Shown: piece by piece, positions 9,601 to 20,350 of the stretch
Position numbering within the stretch: the first letter of the stretch is position 1
How the letters are laid out: every line of letters begins with the position of its first letter
Assembly (NCBI GenBank): GCA_006386115.1
Contig: VFIW01000021.1
Location: 124,001-188,000 of the forward strand
DNA length: 64,000 bases
Direction of reading: 5' to 3'
Source: Globisporangium splendens
Lineage: Eukaryota; Oomycota; Peronosporomycetes; Pythiales; Pythiaceae
Notes under the pieces: model-generated
What the model saw: the letters and a program-made list of their open reading frames with translations, nothing else
Databases searched by the model: none
Told to the model about the DNA's origin: nothing
Position numbers and translations under genes: made by a program

Positions 9601-12600
9601 TGGATTTGTTGTTGTAGAATATGCGGCGCACTTCGCGTGAGCTTCTTCTTCATGCCGTTGAGAAAAGCCCGGCATCGCAGAATCGCAGGCGAAAACTCCG
9701 ATGTGGACGCAAAGATCATGCGCTCTTGGCGCAACCAGAGCTCTTCTTTCAGTACACTGTGCCATTCGCGAACCTCGACACCGCCCGCGATGCGAAGCCC
9801 GCGAACCCACTCGCTGGACAGCAGAGTGACCATGCACCACATGAGTCGCTGCTCACCTGACATCGTTCCTGTCTTGTCAGGTTCTCTCGAAGAACCTTGT
9901 GGTGGATCCATGGACTTGCGATCGACTTCAGCACGACGTACTTGTGTCGCGTAGAACGCATAAATGCCCTGCTCCAGAAGCTGGGTCGTGTCGGCATCTG
10001 GGGCCAACTGCTTCGGAGTGAGTCCATAGCAATTGGGACGATTCCACGTAACTGCTCCTTCGCTTAGCAGCAAACTCAATATATCGATGCGATGCGAGTA
10101 ATCCTCGACGCTCATCACGGCGTGCAGCGGTGTATTTCCCGACACGTCGTCGACAGCGTTGACCAAATGGTTGGATCGCAATACCGTGTTCTGCACCTCG
10201 AACACACTTCCTTGCACGAGGATACTTTGGAATTGCCGAATGCCGACACTGTTGTACGATAGCTTTACGGCAACCGTGTCATCCTTCTCGTCATCATCGT
10301 TACCACGTTTGGTCTCGACGCCACCGAAAATCGCGGCGGCATCAGAGTAGCATCCGTAGAACAGCTTGGGGGAAAACGGAGAGAGCTCTTCGTACGCATC
10401 CCAGGCACTGAGTTGGAGCCGATCTTCGAGAAACTTGTCTTCCTGCTTCCACACAAACGCTTTCCACACGTTGAGAATCCCGAGCAGCAAATGGCGCTTG
10501 CAGACCTTCTCGCAGTGGAATCGGAGCGTCTCGAAGAGCCGACGCTTCTTGCAGTAGTTTTTCCACGCGTCAAACGTTTTCCACCGATTCACGTGGTGCT
10601 TGGCGTCCATCCAGATGTAGATGATGCGGTGCACTTTGACGCGCCATTGACTCGGTTCGAGACGAGACACATTGAGTTCCCGATTGAAGAAACTGCGCAC
10701 ATGCACACTCTTCCACGCGCGCGTAATCATGCAATTTCGCCAACACAAATCGACAAAGCTTCTTGTTGGTTGCTGGTTCAGCGATCTCGTCGCACCAGTT
10801 GCACAGGATCACTCTCGTGATCTTTACGACGTAGTGCCGCGTCGCTTTCTCCATGTGCTCGCGTTTCTCGATCGATCGATCGCTAAATGTATGCAGGCGA
10901 CGGAAGAATCGGCGCATGCGCGCCAACGGGGCTTTGGTCGTAGCTTTCACTTTCCGGATCTCTCGTTCTTGGTAATTGTGTGCCCAGATGTCCCATTGTG
11001 GCAGCGCCTGCGTGTATTGCGGAAGTGGACGTCCTGACCGCTTGCATCGAGTAAACGTTGCGTATCGACACCAGATGCCGGAGACGAGCAGGAGTTTTTC
11101 ACCGACCCACACGGGCCGCGACCCGAATGCCAGTCGCGCAGCGTGCTTGATGCACAATTGCGCGTTCAGCCCAACGCGTTTGCTTTCTTGATGCACTTTC
11201 TTCCACAGTAGGAACATTCTCTGGACGATCTTTTTCGCGATCGCATCGCGTGCTTTCATGTGTTGCAAGCGCATGCGCTGCACACGGCCACGGTGGCTGC
11301 CCGGGACTTGCATGACACTGGCAAACGCTGAATTGAAGAACTCCCCGCGGGCTTGCTGCTGCGCAAACACGCGCTGAATCGATTTTCGGCTCGCACCACC
11401 CTGGTCAGTCGACATGAACACCAAGTTCACAACAAGCTTGGGCAGCTCAGACTGCGTCTCGGCGTCGCGGAATAGTTTGAACTCGATCTCGTGCAGCTGA
11501 ATCGCCGCTCGCACTTCTTCGCGCCACGCCAGCAGATACTTACGCGCGAGTGCAGCGCTTTGCTTTGCTGCGAAGGCGATGCGCCAGACACCGTTTCTGG
11601 AAACAGTTCCGCAGGCACTTGGCACGGCGCCGCCCCCATCGATTGTACACACGCTTACGCAAGTACATTCGCCACGTCGCTTGGATTTTCGCCGCGTAAA
11701 AGCGCTGTCTCCGCTGTTTGGATACCGCAAATGACACACAGGTAAAAACTAGATGGCTTGAGTGTGTCGTTTGTAAACGGCGATATCAATTTTACGCAAA
11801 TACTTACTTTGCGGCGGTGAAGCGTGAGGAATTGCCCCATTTCGGCTGCATCTTCGTCGACGGCATGCAGTTGATTCAGCGGCATGCAATTCCGCAAATT
11901 GACGCCACGGTTATGGACTTTGCCAGTTGCAACATCGCGAGGACGACTTTGGTTAGTCCGTTGTAATTGCTGCTGGTACCCCACGGATACATGACTCGCG
12001 GAACGGCCAAACGCCTGCGGCGGTGCGTGTTCGTTTCGTAGTGGTGCTAGTTGCTCTCTGCTCGGTCGTCTCTTGTGGATTATCATGTTTCCGCGCTTGT
12101 GACGCACGACACTCGGTGAAAACTCTGATGTGGCTACGTGACGCTCGACGTACAAGACTTTCTGCTTGAGATCGTTCATCTGCTTGACCAATGTGAGCGC
12201 AAACGATTCGCACGCCTCCTCTTCCAGCGCTCGCTGCTGTTCAGTGACATGATCGTTGCTCTCGGCAGACCCAAATGCACCAAACAGCGGGTGAACCTTT
12301 GTTGATTCCGACGATGGCGAGTACCAGTTCAGCACGCCTTTCATCTGCTCTCGACTGCGCTTCTTGCTCGTCCATTCACGCCGCTTGAGTACCGCGGGGT
12401 CTGGGATCCACGCGCGCATCTTGAGTTTCCGTGCCTCGCGTTCCGCTTCGCGCTCGACAAGCCGCTTTTCCTCGGCGGAGGTGTTCTGTTACTGTTTCAC
12501 CTCGCGCTCCGTTTTCTTTTTCTTTTCGGCTTTGCGCGCACGGAACTTCTGCTCATAGTTGTTGAGGAAATCGGATCGTGCCGAGCGCGAGTCAAAGGAT

Positions 12601-12701
12601 CCACCCGACTGGGACGAAAACGACAGAACCGAGCTCGTGCTGTTACCAAAGCAACTCGTGCTCAGTCCGTCTTCCGAGTGCTCGCTTCGGAACGTCTCCA
12701 T
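6612..12701 (-). pseudogene. Very large IQ-motif / W-repeat / ankyrin / coiled-coil protein gene, apparently damaged
   Basis: About 1,950 codons. In order: a Ser-rich start (M-E-T-F at 12701), a charged coil, an intron (11714-11807), an IQ motif (about 11700-11650), a run of Trp-centred helices spaced about 30-40 residues apart like Sfi1/centrin-binding repeats (11600-10400), one ankyrin-like unit with G-N-T-P-L-H (about 10150), long coiled coils (9000-8400) and a disordered acidic C terminus. Such proteins bind calmodulin or centrin and sit at centrosomal, basal-body or cytoskeletal structures; that role is inferred. Lesions: an in-frame TAA at 12489-12491 between two CAG codons, frame changes near 11600 and near 10730 that no intron I can find explains, and a 3' end that runs into the SelO pseudogene. 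One frame stays open for 1,378 codons (10748-6612), so either the damage is recent or some lesions are assembly errors. Confidence 0.6.
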
Positions 12702-13107
12702 AACGACGACGATGCGGCTTGACACACGCGCCTGGGATTTACAGAGAAAATACCAGCAATAGTGTCTGCGTACCAAAAGCACAACACGTCAGGACTGGAG
12801 GTAAAGCAATCTGTAACTCGGTTCCAGTACCAGCAGCAGGCGGAAATGGCGCGAAGTCGAGTCAACGGACGGCTGGACATATTATTCTTGTATCTTCTGC
12901 CGATACTGGGGAATTAAAGAGTTGACCCCTTTAGGAAAATTCTTTACCAAAGGATGCACGATAGACAGCGAACTAGTGCGCAGGAAACTTGGAGGGCGAC
13001 AGGCTTCAAACATTCGATAGTATTAGAAATATGTACAACTGTAGCATCAATGTCACAAAAACAACGCTGAGTATCGAAAACGATTTGGAGGCAAACAACC
13101 CGCTTAC
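12702..13107. other. Intergenic region
   Basis: Upstream of the large IQ/ankyrin gene and downstream of SelO. I see no gene. An A/T-rich stretch at 12,940-13,090 is the likely 3' region of SelO. Confidence 0.5.
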
Positions 13108-15120
13108 TTAGGATGAGCACGAGACGCAGAGCGGCGCCACCGACGAATCTTCTGGACGCGCGTACACGAGATCGTCCTCCGAACCTTCGTCGAACGGATG
13201 CGTCAGCAGGTTGAAAATTTGCTGCACACCGATGTAATCACCGTCCGCAGCAAAGTCGATCGCCTTCTGCGCCACGTGGTTGCGCAGGATGAACTTTGGG
13301 TTCGTTTGCTGCATCTGCACGCGTCGCTGCACATCCTTTTCGGCATCCGGCGTACAGTCGGTCTCCTCTTTCAATCGGTTCACGTACTTGTCAATCCATT
13401 TGGTCCACGCTGCGCGCACACTGTCGCGATGGTCGACGTCCGTGGATTCGTCCAGCTTTTTCCGCAACTCACGCTCCGCGGTCATCTGCTTGAAATTCTC
13501 GTCCGTGATGCCGTACATGCGCGCTTGCATCGGATTCTCCCTCAGCAGCAGTCTCACCATTTCATACTGCGCATCGGTGAACGACGACACGCGGCGCTTG
13601 ACCTGCTCCAGCGTCTCCGAGAACTCCACCAATTGATCCAGCACCACTGTATGCGAAGACTCGTCAAATGGCTGAATATCCGCAAGCGCGCGGAACGTGC
13701 ACGTGAAATCGGACCCGGTCTCCGTCAGCACATCGAAAAGCGCGTCAGTCAGTGCGCGGTCCTCGCTTGGGAAGCTCTTTTGGCTCAAGCCCAGTTTCGC
13801 ACGCAGCAGGCGCGACAACTCCTGACTGAACGTGTCGTTGTACGTCTCGAGCACCGGCTCAAGGTCCTTTCGGTCAAGGACGAGCGCGAGCTGATCGGCA
13901 AACACCGACAGGTTCCACTTGCAGATGTCGGGTTGAGACTCGTACCGGTACCGTCCACTGTCATCCGATGTGTTGCAAATATGTTCGGGGTTGAAATGCT
14001 CCATGAAGCCGTACGGACCGTAGTCGAGGGTGTCCCCGACGATGCTCATGTTGTCGGTGTTGAGCACGCCGTGGCAAAACCCGATGCTCTGCCATTTCGC
14101 CACCAGACGCGCAGTGCGTTGCACGACTTCCTCGAAAAAGCGAACGTACTTGGCTTCTTGTGACGCGTCCGGAGCCGCCCACACATCTGGAAAGTACTGC
14201 TTGATCGTGAAATCGAGCATTTGGCGCATCATGTCCGCTTTGCTTGGAAGGTGCGCACTCGGACCTGCGCGACCCGTCTGTGGATCCTTCTCCTTGAAGA
14301 TCTCAAACGAACCGAAGCGCAGGAAACTCTTGGCGATGCGCATCACGACGGCCGTCGGTTCTCGTTTCGGGTTACCGTCGTAGAACATGTCACGGACGAC
14401 CGTCGTGTCGCGGGACACCACCACGCTTCCTGCGCGCGTGGTTGGCACGCCCAGCGCATGCATGTGCTCACTGGCCAGGAACTCGCGCAGCGTCGAGCGC
14501 AGCACTTTTCTTCCGTCCGCTGTGCGCGAGTACGGAGTCAACCCCGCGCCCTTCAGCTGCACTTCCCAGCGCTCATTGTCATTATTGATGACCTCGCCCA
14601 AGTAAATCGCTGCGCCATCGCCGAGCTGACCGGAGAAATACCCGAACTGGTGGCCACAGTAGCACTGCGCGGCCGTTTCCGAACCGGGAAAGATCTCGTT
14701 GCCCGCTAGAAACGGCACGAGTTCGTCAATTGGCACCAACTCGTGCTTGGCGCTCTCGTCGTCCACGTCGCTTTCGCGTCGATACACCTCGATGCCCGCG
14801 TGTCTGATCGCGTCTCTGGCAACGATCACGAGCTCGGGCTTGACGATCGGCGTCGGCGAGACGCGCGAGAAGCACGCACCGGGAACAGCGCTGCGCACGT
14901 AGTTTTGCGGCTCCGGGTCGATCGGCAGCTCGCGCAGCACGGCGTTGTCGAATCGGCTCGGCGCGGGCGTGCTCATGCGCCAGACGCCGCGGTAAAGGCT
15001 CGCGTTAGTGCTGCTGCTGTGCGCCATGCTTGGGTTACTGGAGATGGAGAAGCAGGCGACGGCGGTGGTCGGGAGCAGATGCCGGCGCGTCGTCTTCAGC
15101 GCCGCTTGCAGAATAGGCAT
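13108..15120 (-). CDS. SELENOO: Protein adenylyltransferase SelO (Cys form), probably mitochondrial
   Basis: An intronless frame of 670 residues, close to the 669 of the human protein. The SelO pseudokinase plan is clear: G-Y-F-S-G-Q-L-G-D-G, K-G-A-G-x-T-P-Y-S-R, R-E-F-L-A-S-E-H, P-T-T-R-A, the catalytic H-G-V-L-N-T-D-N-M and the metal-binding L-D-Y-G-P-Y-G-F. The family binds ATP in a flipped orientation and AMPylates other proteins, mainly in mitochondria, in redox control. The N terminus from the chosen ATG (M-P-I-L-Q) is rich in Arg/Ser/Thr and fits a mitochondrial presequence; two longer in-frame starts exist upstream. The C terminus ends C-V-S-C-S-S, a Cys-x-x-Cys where animal SelO has Cys-x-x-Sec, so no selenocysteine is needed. 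A broken paralogue lies at 5106-6690. Confidence 0.95.
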   Translation of the reverse strand: MPILQAALKTTRRHLLPTTAVACFSISSNPSMAHSSSTNASLYRGVWRMSTPAPSRFDNAVLRELPIDPEPQNYVRSAVPGACFSRVSPTPIVKPELVIVARDAIRHAGIEVYRRESDVDDESAKHELVPIDELVPFLAGNEIFPGSETAAQCYCGHQFGYFSGQLGDGAAIYLGEVINNDNERWEVQLKGAGLTPYSRTADGRKVLRSTLREFLASEHMHALGVPTTRAGSVVVSRDTTVVRDMFYDGNPKREPTAVVMRIAKSFLRFGSFEIFKEKDPQTGRAGPSAHLPSKADMMRQMLDFTIKQYFPDVWAAPDASQEAKYVRFFEEVVQRTARLVAKWQSIGFCHGVLNTDNMSIVGDTLDYGPYGFMEHFNPEHICNTSDDSGRYRYESQPDICKWNLSVFADQLALVLDRKDLEPVLETYNDTFSQELSRLLRAKLGLSQKSFPSEDRALTDALFDVLTETGSDFTCTFRALADIQPFDESSHTVVLDQLVEFSETLEQVKRRVSSFTDAQYEMVRLLLRENPMQARMYGITDENFKQMTAERELRKKLDESTDVDHRDSVRAAWTKWIDKYVNRLKEETDCTPDAEKDVQRRVQMQQTNPKFILRNHVAQKAIDFAADGDYIGVQQIFNLLTHPFDEGSEDDLVYARPEDSSVAPLCVSCSS

Positions 15121-15741
15121 GAGGCGTTCGTTGGGCAATGAAGCGCGCCGTCGAATGCGAATGTGGAAAAGGTGTCCGACCCAGCATTGGCGAGCACACA
15201 AGATAGAAATATTCTGTTTGAAAGGGTTGTTAAACGATACCAGCAGTGGATAAACGAGGATGCGAGAGGGGAATGGTGGGGTCTGCAGGCTGTTTGGAAG
15301 GCTGGAAAGTGATTGTGAGTTCGTCGTCATTGTGCACAATCATTCCTCACGACCCTGACAAATGACACACATCGCCAGCATGTGATCCATGCGCAGTTAA
15401 TGCGCTACCACCTCCTATCCAGTGATAAGCTCTCTCCCTCTCCATGTTCGCAGGTGCATCGGCGCGCCGCCTGTTGCAGTTGGAGCACACGAGCAGATCA
15501 GTGATTGCGGCAGTGGGCAGGAGGTCGATGCGGTTGAAGATCAACCCATCGTGGCTTTGTGACTCGAATCTTCTTGTGAGGCACGCGTATGTGTGGCGTG
15601 TGTGTCGCGTATGCCATGGAATGGTAGGTACATACGCCATCTTCCTATTAAAAGAGCGCTGATGAGGCACGTGGCTCATGAGAGCGCAAAGGCGCCCATT
15701 CGCGATTTCGCAGACGACTGCAGACGTTGGCATAAAGCGTC
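15121..15741. other. Divergent intergenic region between SelO and phosphatase gene 1
   Basis: A 621-base shared upstream region for two divergently transcribed genes. No gene or clear motif is visible; both promoters should lie here. Confidence 0.5.
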
Positions 15742-16554
15742 ATGACGACGATCCGTGCGCTGCCTGGGTACTTCGCGCGCGTGACTGAAGGAGACGCCGC
15801 CAACGCAGCGTCCACGCTGCCACCCCTCTTCAAGAAGTTTCGGCTCGCGACGAGCTCATGGGCCGCGCTCGACGCGAAGCTCACGGAAGCGCGCGCAGCT
15901 GACCGCGACGTCAAAGTCGTGTACTTGGTGCGCCACGCAGAGGGGATCCACAACGCAGCGGAGCGGGAGTTCGGCACCGACGTCTGGGAAAAGGAGTATG
16001 CGAAGACCGAAGCGTATCTGGACGCTGACTTGACGGAGTTCGGCTGTAACGATGCGCTCGAGAAGGGTCCGCCGGCGCTGGACGCCGAGCGTGCCAAGGG
16101 CATGCCGACCATCGAGCGCGTCGTGGTGTCGACGCTCTCGCGCGCGATCCACACCGCGCAACTCTTTTTCTCCAAGTACGACGTGCGCTCCCCGCAATTC
16201 GTCTCGATGGAGCTCTGTCGCGAGATCATGGGCGTGCACACGTGCGACAAGCGCGTGTCGCTCACGCAGCTCAAGAAGAAGTTTCCTGGCGTGGACTTTG
16301 CATTCAAAGGGGCCGCTGTGCTGGACGAAGACGACGTGCTCTGGTCGCCGACGCACCGCGAGACCGACGCGGAGATCCAGGCGCGCGCGATGCGGTTCCT
16401 CAACCAGTTTTTCCACGCCATCCCGGACAAGTACGTCGCGGTGGTTGCGCACTCCAAGTTCATCCGGTCGCTCTACGAGGTGCTGCTTCCCCACGAAGCC
16501 GACGTGTTCCCAAGCAACTGCGAAGTCATCCCGATCGTACTCGAGCGCGCATAG
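15742..16554 (+). CDS. Histidine phosphatase superfamily protein (phosphoglycerate-mutase-like), copy 1
   Basis: A single exon of 270 residues. The phosphohistidine motif is V-R-H-A-E-G (R64, H65), followed by the S-T-L-S-R segment with the second arginine, the acidic residue in M-E-L-C-R-E, and the second histidine in V-V-A-H-S-K. All four catalytic-pocket residues are therefore present. The classical R-H-G is changed to R-H-A. Family members are phosphomonoesterases or mutases acting on sugar phosphates and related small molecules; the substrate cannot be assigned. Two paralogues of the same length and architecture lie at 17210-18043 and 44350-45177, plus a broken one at 31919-32395. No signal peptide, so cytosolic. 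Confidence 0.9.
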   Translation: MTTIRALPGYFARVTEGDAANAASTLPPLFKKFRLATSSWAALDAKLTEARAADRDVKVVYLVRHAEGIHNAAEREFGTDVWEKEYAKTEAYLDADLTEFGCNDALEKGPPALDAERAKGMPTIERVVVSTLSRAIHTAQLFFSKYDVRSPQFVSMELCREIMGVHTCDKRVSLTQLKKKFPGVDFAFKGAAVLDEDDVLWSPTHRETDAEIQARAMRFLNQFFHAIPDKYVAVVAHSKFIRSLYEVLLPHEADVFPSNCEVIPIVLERA

Positions 16555-17209
16555 AGGTAGAAAGAAGAGAGGACAATTCGTACGATCGCACATCTGTTGT
16601 AAAGTTCAATGCACACACAGTCACCATGTCATCCACACCATCAATCACACGGTCATTCGTACTCGCTGTCTGTCTGGGGAAACCGTTACTGACGCAATCA
16701 ATGGGGATCAGCCACGGTCCGAATGGACACACATGATACATGCAGCGTCCCATTTCACCTGCGGCGCTGCGCCGTCAGCCATACATTAAGAGTCGTCAGG
16801 TGGTAAACAGTGGTCCGGCTGAAGCCCATAATCCGACAAGCGTGTGCGTTCTTTTCTCGTTCTTTCTTTGCATGTGGGAGGTTTCCAAGAGATCCTGTGA
16901 CACATAATTGCCTTTATAAAATGCATGTATGCGAAAAAGAACTGATTCTGTTCAATACCTTAATGCGCCATTTCTATTTCTCATTACCTGTACAAATAAA
17001 TGTCTGATCTGCTCGCTCGACCTTCATTCAGGAATCTGTTGCGTGTCAGACGAGGCAGGTGTCAAGGAGAACACACCAAGCAGCACCCAACAAAGGAATC
17101 CTTCTTCCTCCTTCGTCCGTGGCTCTCGGCAGTCGCTCCTCCCAGCTTCAGCATTTCCGAATTGGCGCCGTCGCCCACACTGCAGCTTCACAGTATCACC
17201 CACCACACA
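16555..17209. other. Intergenic region between phosphatase genes 1 and 2
   Basis: A 655-base stretch with an A/T-rich part at 16,900-17,000. I see no gene. A frame open upstream of the second phosphatase start (from 17000) is in phase with it, but the paralogues start at the equivalent of 17210. Confidence 0.5.
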
Positions 17210-18043
17210 ATGCCGACGATCCGCGCACTCGACGGGTTCTTCGTTCGCCGCGACGCCGCCACCTCTGAGAAGGAGGAGCAGAACAATGCATCGATCCCTC
17301 CGCTGTTCAAGAACTTTCGCCTCTCGATGCGCGACTGGGCCGATTTCGATGCCAAGCTCGCCAAGGCGATCAACGCCACGACGCCGCCGCGCGACATCAA
17401 GGTCGTGTACTTTATTCGCCACGGCGAGGGTGTCCACAATGAGATCGAGAAGGCGTACGGCGACGAGTGGTGGGACACTGAAGAGTCCAGAAGCGAGAAG
17501 TACCTCGACACGGGTCTCACTGAGATCGGCATCAACGACGCGCGCAGCAAGGGACCTGCTCCACTTGCCGCTGAGCGCGCCAATGGCATGCCCACGATCG
17601 AGCGCATCGTCGTGTCCACGCTCTCGCGCACGATCCAGACGGCGCAGAACTTTTTCGAAGGCTACCCAGTTGTGTCGCCTCAGTTCGTGAGCATGGAGCT
17701 CTGTCGTGAGCGCCTGGGGATGCACACGCCGAACAAGCGCACGACGCTCACAAAGCTCAAGACCAAGTTCCCGACGGTGGACTTTGCGTTCAAAGGCGCG
17801 GAAATTCTGGACGAAGAAGACGTGCTGTGGGACCCGAACCACATGGAGACCGACCCCGAGATCCAGGTGCGTGCCGTGCAGTTCTTGGAGCAGTTTTTTG
17901 ACGTGATCCCAGACACGCACGTCGCGGTTGTGGCGCACTACAAGCTCATCTGGGGGATGTGGGCGGCGATGCGTCCTCAAGACGCGGAAGTGACACCAGA
18001 CAACTGCGAAGTCGTCCCCATCGTATTAGAGCGTGTACACTAG
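17210..18043 (+). CDS. Histidine phosphatase superfamily protein, copy 2
   Basis: A single exon of 277 residues starting M-P-T-I-R-A, the start shared with copy 1. The catalytic motif is the canonical I-R-H-G-E-G (R70, H71, G72); S-T-L-S-R, M-E-L-C-R-E and V-V-A-H-Y-K follow. Acid-phosphatase or mutase chemistry on a small phosphorylated substrate is expected from the family; the substrate is unknown. The left arm of the large inverted duplication begins inside this gene at about 17706, so the last 113 codons are repeated in inverted orientation at 31919-32256 without the catalytic N-terminal half. Confidence 0.92.
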   Translation: MPTIRALDGFFVRRDAATSEKEEQNNASIPPLFKNFRLSMRDWADFDAKLAKAINATTPPRDIKVVYFIRHGEGVHNEIEKAYGDEWWDTEESRSEKYLDTGLTEIGINDARSKGPAPLAAERANGMPTIERIVVSTLSRTIQTAQNFFEGYPVVSPQFVSMELCRERLGMHTPNKRTTLTKLKTKFPTVDFAFKGAEILDEEDVLWDPNHMETDPEIQVRAVQFLEQFFDVIPDTHVAVVAHYKLIWGMWAAMRPQDAEVTPDNCEVVPIVLERVH

Positions 18044-19385
18044 AGAAAGAGAGAAGCGAAGACGCAATTGTTTGGATTTTAGCCTCCCTAAAAGAAATGT
18101 TCTTCACAACAAACCTGCGCTCGCAATTTCGTTATTATTGGTACTTGTTGCACACCGCTGCCGCTGCCTTCACAGAAGACCCAGACGACAACGACAACGA
18201 CAACGCCAGTGCAAATGAGTCGGAAGAATCGTAGAAGAAAAATGACGACCGCAAAGAGAAGGAAACACGGCGGGGAGAACCACCGACGTGGAGTCCCGCA
18301 TCATACCGCATGCGACGTCGGGGTACTCCACGCAACGTTGAACAATGAGTCAAGAGCGTCGGACAAGACTCGAGACCTTACGACGGATGGTCATCTCCAC
18401 CGCGTCTTCTTTTTCGCACATATTCTTCGAGTATTCCGGCTCGATCGCACTAGTGTTGTCGCTTCCGTCTGGCTGATTTATGGCAGCGGTGCCAGTCTTG
18501 TGGGCTTCTGTGACACCCACGAGCGGATGCGTGCCGCTGATGCTTTATCTTCTTCCTCCTCCTCGTCGCTCGCAGCGCACTCATCGTCTTCGTTGCTCAC
18601 AGCATCTTTGTCCTTATTGTCGTCGTTGCTAATCAACAAGTTGAACCCAGAGGACGCGACAAGACCAACAGCGAGCGAGGCTTCTTGGTTGCGCTGCTGC
18701 CTGGCACCACTCTCTTTCTTATAAAGTGTGCGTGAGCGCGAATGCACGGCAGAGTCGCGCTGTGCATGTCTGAGTAAGTGCATGTATGCAGAATGATGGA
18801 CAAGCAGCAGCAGCAATGAGCATGTGCACACACATGCTCATGCACAGGCATGCATGCGACAGCTCGCGCGTACGCACCGTGGGACTGGCGGGGTCTCATG
18901 CAGTTACTCAAGTCGCCTCGGACTCCGTTGTTTGGTGAATGCCAATGCCATCGTGCCCTAGGGATGCGCTGGTCCAGAGCTCGCTAGAACTCTCGTTCTG
19001 CTGCTCTCTTCTCTGCTGTCATGTCGCATTGCTGTTGTCCAGTCATACGTTGAAGCTGACAAGGGCGCATGTCATTGGCCAAAAATACGCACATCAACGA
19101 TTCGACCATCACTCTCAAATGTATCCATGTTGAAGTGAGTTTGCAGCTACATGTGCGCTGAATCACAACAGAAAGACGAGACCACAAACAGTTTTGCATT
19201 TTTCCATATCGAGCAAGCAGCTGCGCAAATCTATAACAAACTCACTATACTACACTGCTATACTTTTTCTGCGTAGGATAGTAGCAGAGCGATCCGTTCT
19301 CCTTATCACGCGAACGTTTGTGCTCAGAAGACATGCCTAGTTCAGCGAAGGTACAAGGTCTGGGAGCACGACGCCAGCAGCAAGC
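18044..19385. other. No confident gene (mirrored at 30577-31918)
   Basis: A 1.34-kb stretch between phosphatase copy 2 and the first secreted gene. The minus strand from about 18720 to 18478 can encode an acidic tail rich in Asp, Glu and Ser, and the plus strand at 18140-18230 can encode another acidic stretch. Both are too short and lack motifs. I do not call them genes. The mirror copy at 30577-31918 keeps both with a few substitutions. Confidence 0.4.
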
Positions 19386-19862
19386 CTAACAGTGGACGTG
19401 TCCCGTGACCTGGCAGTTGGTCACCGAGAAGCTCGAGCCGTCGGCGCACTTACCATTCGCAATCGTCTGGACCTGCGTCACGTCGGTTCTCACGCGCCAG
19501 TAGCGAACCCACGCGCCTTGATTCCCGTGGCTTTCGACTGTGTACCCATCGCGTCCCTGGAAAACCTGGCTCTGGACTTTATCGGCTGCCTTCTGGTAGC
19601 ATTTGCCGTTGCTGACCCAACACGCCACTTGGTGGCACTGCTTGTGGTTCTTGAACAGACCCCCGATAAGGGGAACCAGGATCGCAGCCAGTTCGAAACT
19701 CGCCACGGCGATTTCGCCAGGTCCAGTTGCTGCACCCAGAGCGATGACTCCCGCCCCGACGCCGACAGCAGTTCCGATTGCAGACTCCTCTTCGGCACGA
19801 GCAGCAGCGTTCGATTGCGCGGCGGCGACGACGAAGAGACTCAGAAGCGCGGTCTTGGTCAT
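19386..19862 (-). CDS. Small secreted six-cysteine protein, type 1 (left-arm copy)
   Basis: A single exon of 158 residues. It begins with a clear signal peptide (basic start, hydrophobic core, small-residue cleavage site A-R-A near residue 23, then E-E-E). A Gly/Ala-rich hydrophobic stretch, V-P-L-I-G-G-L-F, and a Cys-rich C-terminal domain follow. The mature domain has six cysteines spaced C-x4-C-x6-C-x50-C-x10-C-x7-C, with G-R-D-G-Y, R-Y-W-R-V-R-T and G-K-C-x-D-G-S-S-F conserved with the type 2 gene. The even cysteine number and signal peptide suggest an extracellular disulfide-bonded protein. I do not recognise the family, and there is no RxLR or LxLFLAK motif. A (GA)n run lies 23 bases upstream of the ATG. 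An inverted identical-looking copy is at 30100-30576. It is transcribed divergently from the type 2 gene. Confidence 0.85.
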   Translation of the reverse strand: MTKTALLSLFVVAAAQSNAAARAEEESAIGTAVGVGAGVIALGAATGPGEIAVASFELAAILVPLIGGLFKNHKQCHQVACWVSNGKCYQKAADKVQSQVFQGRDGYTVESHGNQGAWVRYWRVRTDVTQVQTIANGKCADGSSFSVTNCQVTGHVHC

Positions 19863-19884
19863 TGCGAACAAGGTGTTGGGAGGC

Positions 19885-19903
19885 GAGAGAGAGAGAGAGA
19901 GAG
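19885..19903. repeat. (GA)n microsatellite in the 5' leader of secreted gene type 1
   Basis: An uninterrupted GA/CT run immediately upstream of the start codon of the type 1 secreted gene. The mirror copy is at about 30060-30078, also directly before the ATG. Confidence 0.85.
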
Positions 19904-20350
19904 TGGAAGTTTGCGCTTGAGACGCTGAGGTTGAGTTTGAGAATGACAGACCGAGACACTGCGGATGGTCTTCTTGGCGAGCTGAGGGAGTACGAACACT
20001 CGGTCTTAGGCACCGACGTGCTCACTCCTAGTCCAGTAGACAGTGACGAGGAACAGAGATGGGAGGGGACAGTACACCCTTTCTGGGAACTGTGCACTCA
20101 GTTCATGGTGGCACTCTTTGTATAGTCGATCCTCCATTTTCAGCCACCACTCCTTTGGCATAACCTTTGAAATCAAATCACATCATATGAACGTGGTAGA
20201 GTTGGAAAGTAGTACAAATGCGCAACACTGATGATGAGCAGTGTCGGAGAAGGTATTATGTGTACCCTCTCATACCCGATGGTACCACTATGGCTGAAAA
20301 TGGAGGACAGACTGGATTATTACATAACGCTACCCATCGTGCTCGGTTCA

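Noticed and set aside
13198..14163. 321-codon plus-strand open frame across SelO
   Set aside because: It is antisense to the highly conserved SelO frame and has the His/Arg/Leu-rich composition of a complement shadow.
18209..18724. 171-codon plus-strand frame in the palindrome arm
   Set aside because: Ser/Leu runs are the antisense of an acidic stretch; no motif, and no start or splice evidence on either strand.
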